Shown here: positions 58,093-64,000 of the stretch, piece after piece | How the letters are laid out: the number at the start of each line of letters is the position of its first letter | How positions within the stretch are numbered: the first letter of the stretch is position 1 | DNA from: Arion vulgaris | Lineage: Eukaryota > Mollusca > Gastropoda > Stylommatophora > Arionidae | DNA: 64,000 nt | Assembly: GCA_020796225.1 (NCBI GenBank) | Contig: CM036756.1 | Location: forward strand, 57,318,616-57,382,615 | Direction of reading: 5' to 3' | The notes under the pieces: generated by a model | Told to the model about the DNA's origin: nothing | What the model saw: the letters and a program-made list of their open reading frames with translations, nothing else | Databases searched by the model: none | Translations under genes and position numbers: made by a program

Positions 58093-58168
58093 ATATTTAT
58101 GTGGCCTTTTTTTTGTATTTACAGACGGTCAATTGGAAAGTATATATTTAATATGTATATAGATAGTA

Positions 58169-58390
58169 CAGGGTGTTCAACTTAAAAGCAGCCCGTGAAC
58201 GGAGCTAATCTGGCATATATGTATGGAAATGGAAAGGTTCAGTTATGACGTAGTATAGGTCAAGGTTGTGTGACGGTGTGTAATTGTAGTGTGGGAAGAG
58301 GCGATGAACAAATGTGACATAAACACAACTCAATTTTTACCTGGCAACTTTCGAATTGTCAATGGGGCTGCAATTATTTTGAACACCCTG
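58169..58390 (-). mobile_element. Tc1/mariner-type MITE, TA target (second copy)
   Basis: TA at 58167-58168 and 58391-58392. Ends CAGGGTGTTCAA inverted. Internally related to 48524-48786 in opposite orientation (CAGCCCCATTGACAA shared). Confidence 0.9.
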
Positions 58391-58558
58391 TACTATGAAG
58401 CGGATTGTTTTAGTCAAAAACTATAAAATTATGCACGGGCAAGAATGGGAAGATGAAAGTGCGCAGCGCCAAGCGACATATGTCGATGTTCTTTGTTTTG
58501 CTGTTTACTTGTTCTATTTGTTTACTTTCCGTATGTTTGGTAAGATGACTGTTCATTC

Positions 58559-58819
58559 TCTTTCTTCTTTGAACGCTCCATATCGACCACTTGTTAAATC
58601 ACTCTTTGTGATTTGTATATGATCTAAGCACAGGAGCGACTACGTTGTGTCAGTTATGCGGCTACAAGTAGGCCAGCACATTCGATTTTTAGACGCTTTT
58701 TGTTTACTAATGTAGCTTTCCTAAGCCTCTACCTCAGTTGCCTCTTACGACATGCTGTGTAGGTTGCAACGTTACTATTCTTTGCTCCCCCTTTGAACCC
58801 CGGCAACCCACGGATGATG
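58559..58819 (-). mobile_element. SINE D with 10-bp target duplication
   Basis: CTGTTCATTC at 58549-58558 and CTGTTTATTC at 58820-58829, one mismatch. Confidence 0.85.
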
Positions 58820-58869
58820 CTGTTTATTCAGACTCCACCGTCTGTTCTATCAACTGTGCAGTTCAGTTT

Positions 58870-59220
58870 TTGTTAGTTTATTTAATTCTCCAGCAAAGAA
58901 GGTTTGAAAACCTAATGATGACGACCAAGAAACACAGTGAAGACCAACATCTATATTTGAATACACAAAAACAAAAATCATGTCAACTGGGAGGTCACGA
59001 TGGCCTGGAAAGAACAATACTAGAGGGCAGGGTCCCAGGACGCAGAGGCAGACCAAGAAGAAGATGGCTACAAGATATTAAAGAAACCATGAACATGACC
59101 ATCGACAAAGTGGGTGAACTGGCTAGAGACAGAGTGAATTCAGATGTGCTGCAAAGAGAGCAACGTCCTATAAAGGATACGCACCTTGATGATGATGATT
59201 TAATTCTCGTCATGCCTTGT
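58870..59220 (+). mobile_element. LINE pol tail
   Basis: Reading LGGHDGLERTILEGRVPGRR, GRPRRRWLQDIKETMNM, TIDKVGELARDR. A typical non-LTR pol C-terminus with the last part intact. Confidence 0.83.
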
Positions 59221-59299
59221 AAAACATGAGGCGTTCATACTACCCTGCATTTTGCAACCTTCAGTGGAGCGTTTCATAACTAATGCGAAATATGAACAC

Positions 59300-59400
59300 A
59301 CAAAGTAATGTACTTTTATCAAGAAAACAAACAAAACAAAGCAACATTTCTACCAAAATGCATTTATTAAGCGATGGTTACAAAATAATACAGCTTATAA
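59300..59400 (-). mobile_element. Penelope-type terminal remnant
   Basis: AAAGCAACATTTCTACCAAA then ATTTATTAAGCGATGG, a decayed version of the shared Penelope end. Confidence 0.55.
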
Positions 59401-59439
59401 ACCGACGATCCCATATATATATATATATATATATATTGT

Positions 59440-60204
59440 GATGAATGTATTGAAGATGAAACCGAACACTTACAGTCTCGCCAGAAGAGTCACCAACATT
59501 GAGTCTCCTTCTTCTGCAATCATTCTCCTATGTTCAGAGGTCTAAACAACGAGGTGAGCTGCCTCCATAAATCTAGCTGTCAGTAGAAGGTCGTCGCGGG
59601 GCCCTACAATTTCTCGTTCAAATTTGTCTCACTGGGTCATATTTGATACCTCAAGTTATTGAAGAGGACGTTTTTGAGCTATGATCATGAGTCAAGTTCG
59701 GACATGCCAGACAGTGTCGTCTTCGTGGTAGACAGAGAAGAGATAGGGCATACTAATCAACTTCTCGTGTGTACGGCGAGCAAATGGACTTTGGGATGGT
59801 TGCTGTGGCAGAGGACAGAGAGCGAATGGGAATGCCCAATGTGCCATGACGTCGATCGTACCATAACATAACGTTCACTGAAGTGCAATGATGATGATCT
59901 TATCAATAAATATATCAGAAACTTGTTACAGGGAGATTCAATTCTAAACCATGTTTATTTGCATGCTGTGTACATTGCTTGAATGCTAGTCAAATATTGA
60001 GACGTCACGTGTGTAGGTTTTATCACGAGAGAATCTTTACTGAGGCTCAGCGCGGGGTTAACACAGCATACGACTAGAATATTATTCAGTCAACTACAAA
60101 TAGCTATGAGAAAACTAAACCTGGTCTGGTTAGTTAGTTATATGTTGAGAAGCAGTTGGGTATATGATCTGGCACAGAGGTAGGGTGTTGGATTCAGACA
60201 TCAA
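59440..60204. other. No gene seen
   Basis: A 70-codon frame at 59659-59871 (reading SKWTLGWLLWQRTESEWECP) resembles nothing I know. A (TA)n run precedes it at 59412-59436. Confidence 0.45.
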
Positions 60205-60457
60205 GATATCGGGGTCTCTGTGGCTAAGTGGTTAAGCCCTTGCCTTGAGCCTCGAAGGTCGTGGGTTCGAATCGGGACAGCGCCGTTATGTTCATGGGCG
60301 CATTTTTTTCCGGAGACCACTAAGATTGTTACTGGAGCTAGGAAGTTTGTGCTTTGTGCAATACTCTTTCAGATGGCGTTCCATTTCTACGGAGAGGAAC
60401 CGAGCCATATGGGGTAAAACCCAGTTTAATGAAGTTAATTCTTCGACTTTAGACCAA
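60205..60457 (+). mobile_element. SINE A copy
   Basis: Best-preserved SINE A head: GTCTCTGTGGCTAAGTGG, B box GGTTCGAATCG. The body and the GAAGTTAATTCTTCGACTTT end match 33616-33853. Target duplication not identified. Confidence 0.82.
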
Positions 60458-60728
60458 GGTATAGGCCTACGTTTCATTTCCCAGTATGATTGATTCCCTA
60501 GTGCACACATCTGAAAATTGGCACCGTATTTATGAGCTGGGGTACAAATTCGAGATCTTCGAAGGAGCTACAGTGTATGTGCTCATCCACTAGCACTCAA
60601 CTATCTAAAAGGGACTGTGCATGTTCTATAGGGACACAATAAGCACAAAAACGCCGGTTCCAACTTTTTTTCTTCAATTGTTTTATTAACACATAAACTA
60701 AACAAATGCAGTATTGCAAACCATGTAA

Positions 60729-60864
60729 TATAACAACATGGACTGTATACTCATGATGTGGACATTTAAATTAATATAACAACATGGACTGTATACTCAT
60801 GATGTGGACATTTAAATTAATATAACAACATGGACTGTATACTCATGATGTGGACATTTAAATT
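60729..60864 (+). repeat. 46-bp unit in perfect triplicate
   Basis: TATAACAACATGGACTGTAT plus ACTCATGATGTGGACATTTAAATTAA occurs three times without a mismatch at 60729, 60775 and 60821. Confidence 0.95.
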
Positions 60865-61094
60865 GTTATGATTTATATATAATAAAAATCTCGATTTAAA
60901 ACACATAGATTTTCTTCTTTATTACTGTCGTCAGAATACCATTACTCTTTATGAGTTATTACAAACGTAATCACTGATGTAACAATCGGGAGAGAGAGAA
61001 TTTGAAGGAAAACGTACCTCACATTTTTACAGCATACCCTAGATACATAAAATGATACGGCAAAGCTGATCGAAAAGGCGTTGATCCGAGCTGA

Positions 61095-61308
61095 CATAGT
61101 CGGCGCAAAGGATCGTACCTAGGAAAGCTCACCCTAGTAAATCAAAAGCTGGCTGAAAACTGACGGACGGGCCTAGTCACCATGGGCGCATAATCGACCC
61201 GACGTAGATCACTCCGTTCTTGCCAGTGGTCCAATTATACATCACAACAAGAATGATCAAATTGGCCGTGAAGAATGAACGAAGAAGAAGAAGAAGAAGA
61301 AGAAGAAA
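61095..61308 (+). mobile_element. Diverged SINE of the C/D group
   Basis: The 5' half resembles SINE D (CCTAGGAAAGCTCACCCTAG); the 3' half resembles SINE C (GAAGAATGAACGAAGAAGAAG). It ends in a (GAA)n run. Confidence 0.65.
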
Positions 61309-61309
61309 T

Positions 61310-61760
61310 GAGACGAATTCAGAAGTGATGAATGGTTGGCTGAAATCGGATGCACATGTCCTAAACGTGTAGAAGTCTATGTGTTTAGGGGCCTACCAAA
61401 CCAATGTGCAACGTATACACGTTCTTGGCAAAGATCAAACATATCACAAAGAGTGATTAAAATTGGTCGTGAAGAACGAACGCAAAGAAAAAGAAGTGAT
61501 GAAATCAAAGAAATGTCTGGTCAACCACTAATAACAGCTATTATAAGAAGGAGAAGATGGAGATATGTTGGACCTAAGCAGAAATAATCAAATAATATCA
61601 ATGCAGGCATTGAAGCGGGAGGCAAAAGGTTCGAGAAAGTGAGGACGACCTGGAACGAGATTTGTTGTGAGAGGCAAGAAATATTGGACTCAATTCCCTG
61701 GAAGAGATTGAACGAGTTGCCCAGGACAGCTCTATGTAACACGTAACGGTACGTAATATA
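61310..61760 (+). mobile_element. LINE B copy interrupted by SINE C
   Basis: GACGAATTCAGAAGTGATGAA before the SINE and GAAATCAAAGAAATGTCTGG after it match 15815-15860 without a gap. The reading ITAIIRRRRWRYVG follows, then frames break. Confidence 0.82.
61333..61491 (+). mobile_element. 5'-truncated SINE C with 12-bp target duplication
   Basis: AGAAGTGATGAA at 61321-61332 and 61492-61503. Begins inside the family at GGTTGGCTGAAATCGG. Confidence 0.92.
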
Positions 61761-61799
61761 CATATATATATAGGATATGTTATATATACATGATATATA

Positions 61800-62262
61800 G
61801 GATTGCAACAAGTGCGTGTCAATCCCGATCAGAATGCGAGTTATTCAGTGCTACATAGAACCAATACTGACATACGGATGCGAGTCATGGACGATGAACA
61901 CACAGATCGAAAAATCTCTGAGGGCCACAGAAATGTGGTTTTATAGAAGAATTATGAGAACCCCATGGACTGCTAAAATGACTAATGTTGAAGTGCTGAA
62001 TGAGATCAAGACACAGAGAAAGCTTATCATCAATATAAGAAAGAGGCAGTCATCATTTTTCGGGCATGTGATGAGGAGGGAGGTTTAGAACACATCGTGA
62101 CAACCGGTAAAATCGAGGGTAGACGAGACAGGGAAGACAGAGAGAAAATGTTGGATGGCCTGACTTCATGGCACGGTAGAGCGTCAACATCTGAGTTGAT
62201 AGCAAACACCAACGACAGAGATTTGTGGAGATCCATGATCGCCAACGCCAGCCGCACCTGAT
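61800..62262 (+). mobile_element. LINE family F pol tail
   Basis: Frame 61816-62088 reads IQCYIEPILTYGCESWTMNT, EMWFYRRIMRTPWTAKMTN, RQSSFFGHVMRRE, then after a +1 change GGLEHIVTTGKIEG and ANTNDRDLWRSMIANASRT with a stop. The 3' tail is ATGATGATGATA. Confidence 0.88.
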
Positions 62263-62276
62263 GATGATGATATAGG

Positions 62277-62326
<50 letters not shown>

Positions 62327-62365
62327 CCTATATCATCATCATTATCATCATCCTATATATATATA
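62262..62365. repeat. AT-rich hairpin: (AT)n flanked by inverted ATGATGATATAGGAT
   Basis: GATGATGATATAGGAT, about 44 bases of TA repeat, then the exact complement ATCCTATATCATCATC. A further TATATAGGATA follows at about 62362. Confidence 0.88.
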
Positions 62366-62599
62366 TAGGATACAGCATGTGGAGTTGTTATTCTAAACAC
62401 ACTGAAAGACGAGCTTAGGGGGAGATCGGAGCAATTATGAACATGTCCGATATGCAACGAAGAAGATGATCCTCAAATGAACAATGAACAGCATGTGAAA
62501 ATTATAAGAGCATATGGAACTCAAAACAATAAAAGAAACAATTATCAAAAACATGTATGAAAAATTCACGTAGAGTTTATCACAGTAGCCAATTATTTG

Positions 62600-62960
62600 A
62601 AGTAAAACAGCTAAAACAGCACATATGGTTTATATGCACTTCACCATTTGCTAAAAGAGCACACATGGCATATATGCACTTCACCATCAGTTAAAAGAGT
62701 ATCTATGTTATATGTACACTTCACCATCCGCTAAAACAACATCTATGTTATATGTGCACTTCACCATTTGTTAAAAGAGTACTTATGGTATATGTGTACT
62801 TCGCCATCCGCTAAAAGAGCATCTATAGTAATGTGTTCTTCACCACATGCTAAAAAGCACCTATATGTATATGAGTACTTCAAAATCCGTGAAAAGAGTA
62901 CCTATGGTATATGTGCACTTATACATTTTCTAAAAGAGCACCTATGGTTATGTCCATATT
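62600..62960 (+). repeat. Tandem array, unit about 43 bp, about eight copies
   Basis: Unit resembles CTAAAAGAGCACCTATGGTA then TATGTGCACTTCACCATCCG. It decays to the right and is followed by TACCATACATATA repeats to 63040. Confidence 0.9.
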
Positions 62961-63289
62961 TCAGTGAAGTCTGTTATGCTAGTCATATATACCATACATG
63001 TATACCATACCATACATATATACCATACCATACATATATAAAACATTAATCCATTTCTATAGTCTGTCCATTAATTCGTGAGCACGTTTGAAATTGATTT
63101 TCTCGAAAACTACCTGTTGGATCTCAGTGATTTTTGCAAGCAGCCTTAGAATATCCATGACGCTAGAGAAATATTTTTTCCAAGAAAATTTGATGTAGTT
63201 TGAAATATTTCTTCTTCAGGTTATATTAAAATCAACCTCACCGGATTGTACACAATAGTAACATTGACCACATTTGTAAAATAGCTAAC

Positions 63290-64000
63290 ACCAGCGAAGG
63301 AAACAACCTCGGAGAACTCTTAAATGAATTTCTTTTGCAGACGATCAGGCAATCATATCAACAACAGAAGAACAGCTACAACAACACATCAACAGACTCC
63401 AGTTAGCATGTAACGAATACAACATGAGAATTAACATCGACAAAACAGAAGTAATGACATTCGCCAGAGAGGAAAACACTACCAACATCTCCATCGATAA
63501 TCACCTACTAAATCAAGTAAAGATTTCACATACCTGGGAGCATTTTTCAGCAAATGGAATAATAACTAATGAAATTCAACACAGATGCAACAAAGCAAAT
63601 CAAATGGCGCCAATTTTAAGATGCAAACACGTCACCATGAACACAAAAGAGCAATGTTCAACACAATCTTTCTTCCCACACTATGTTACCAGTGCCAAAC
63701 CTGGACGCTGACAACAAACGATAGAAGAAAACTAGTCACAACAGAGATGAAGTGTCTACGCAGAATGCTGGGTGTAACAAGAAGAGACCGGTTGAGAAAT
63801 GAAGACATCAGGAAAAAGTGGTACAACATCAGTACTAGACTTCATCAAGAAACAACAAATTAAATGGTTCGGTCACGTAAGCAGATTACCATCAGACAGT
63901 GCACCCCAAAGAGCAATGCTGCTCGATACAATGGGTACAAAGCAAAAGGCCGGCCACGCAAAAGATGGACCTCAGAGATAACAGAGGCGACGAAAGAGAC
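63290..64000 (+). mobile_element. LINE L3, RT palm to C-terminus, runs off the window
   Basis: Best L3 copy. GGAGAACTCTTAAATGAATT leads to a palm region readable as F-A-D-D-Q-A-I in one frame. Then MRINIDKTEVMTFAREE, SANGIITNEIQHRCNKANQM, LCYQCQTWTLTTNDRRK, EMKCLRRMLGVTRRDRLRNE, FIKKQQIKWFGHVSRL. Frameshifts separate these parts. Confidence 0.88.

Overview
This is AT-rich, intron-rich nuclear DNA from an animal, most likely a protostome invertebrate. The evidence is a multi-exon gene of the hillarin/kyphoscoliosis-peptidase (KY) family with GT-AG introns, set among degraded retroelements and DNA transposons: mariner, Penelope-like, LINEs with and without RNase H, tRNA-derived SINEs and MITEs. 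No bacterial gene, operon, CRISPR array or rRNA gene is visible. I cannot fix the phylum from sequence alone.

Layout. Positions 1-13470 hold no host exon I can support. They contain a dead mariner element (657-1958), a SINE with 12-bp target duplications (3150-3354), a Penelope-like element with 12-bp target duplications (3403-5578), LINE tails, SINEs, and one unassigned 104-codon ORF (8218-8532). From 13498 to 45047 on the plus strand lies the one recognisable host gene. I rebuilt it as 18 coding exons, about 1,284 codons, from splice signals, phase continuity and internal repeat homology. It encodes two tandem transglutaminase-like (TGL) domains, each followed by KY-type beta domains, joined by a Q/P-rich linker and ending in two more beta domains. 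The two halves share exon boundaries and phases, so they arose by internal duplication. Both TGL domains keep the catalytic-type His and Asp but lack a Cys at the expected position. The protein is therefore probably a non-enzymatic cytoskeletal scaffold, as has been argued for hillarin-type proteins.

The introns hold most of the repeats: nested LINEs and SINEs with clear target-site duplications (15791-16153, 18460-18720, 21349-21555, 31315-31710, 33616-33853, 39111-39355, 41906-42158, 43653-43924), a hAT-type MITE (37018-37439), and minisatellites beside exons 1 and 16.

Downstream of the gene, 45048-64000 is repeats only: LINE tails, SINEs, TTAA- and TA-flanked MITEs, two long foldbacks (51866-52517 and about 57240-58092), minisatellites, and a Penelope copy (about 52960-54150) flanked by two versions of one roughly 1.4-kb unique sequence. 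The second version lacks the TTAA foldback element and carries many small deletions. This looks like an unpurged second haplotype or poor consensus joined into the assembly.
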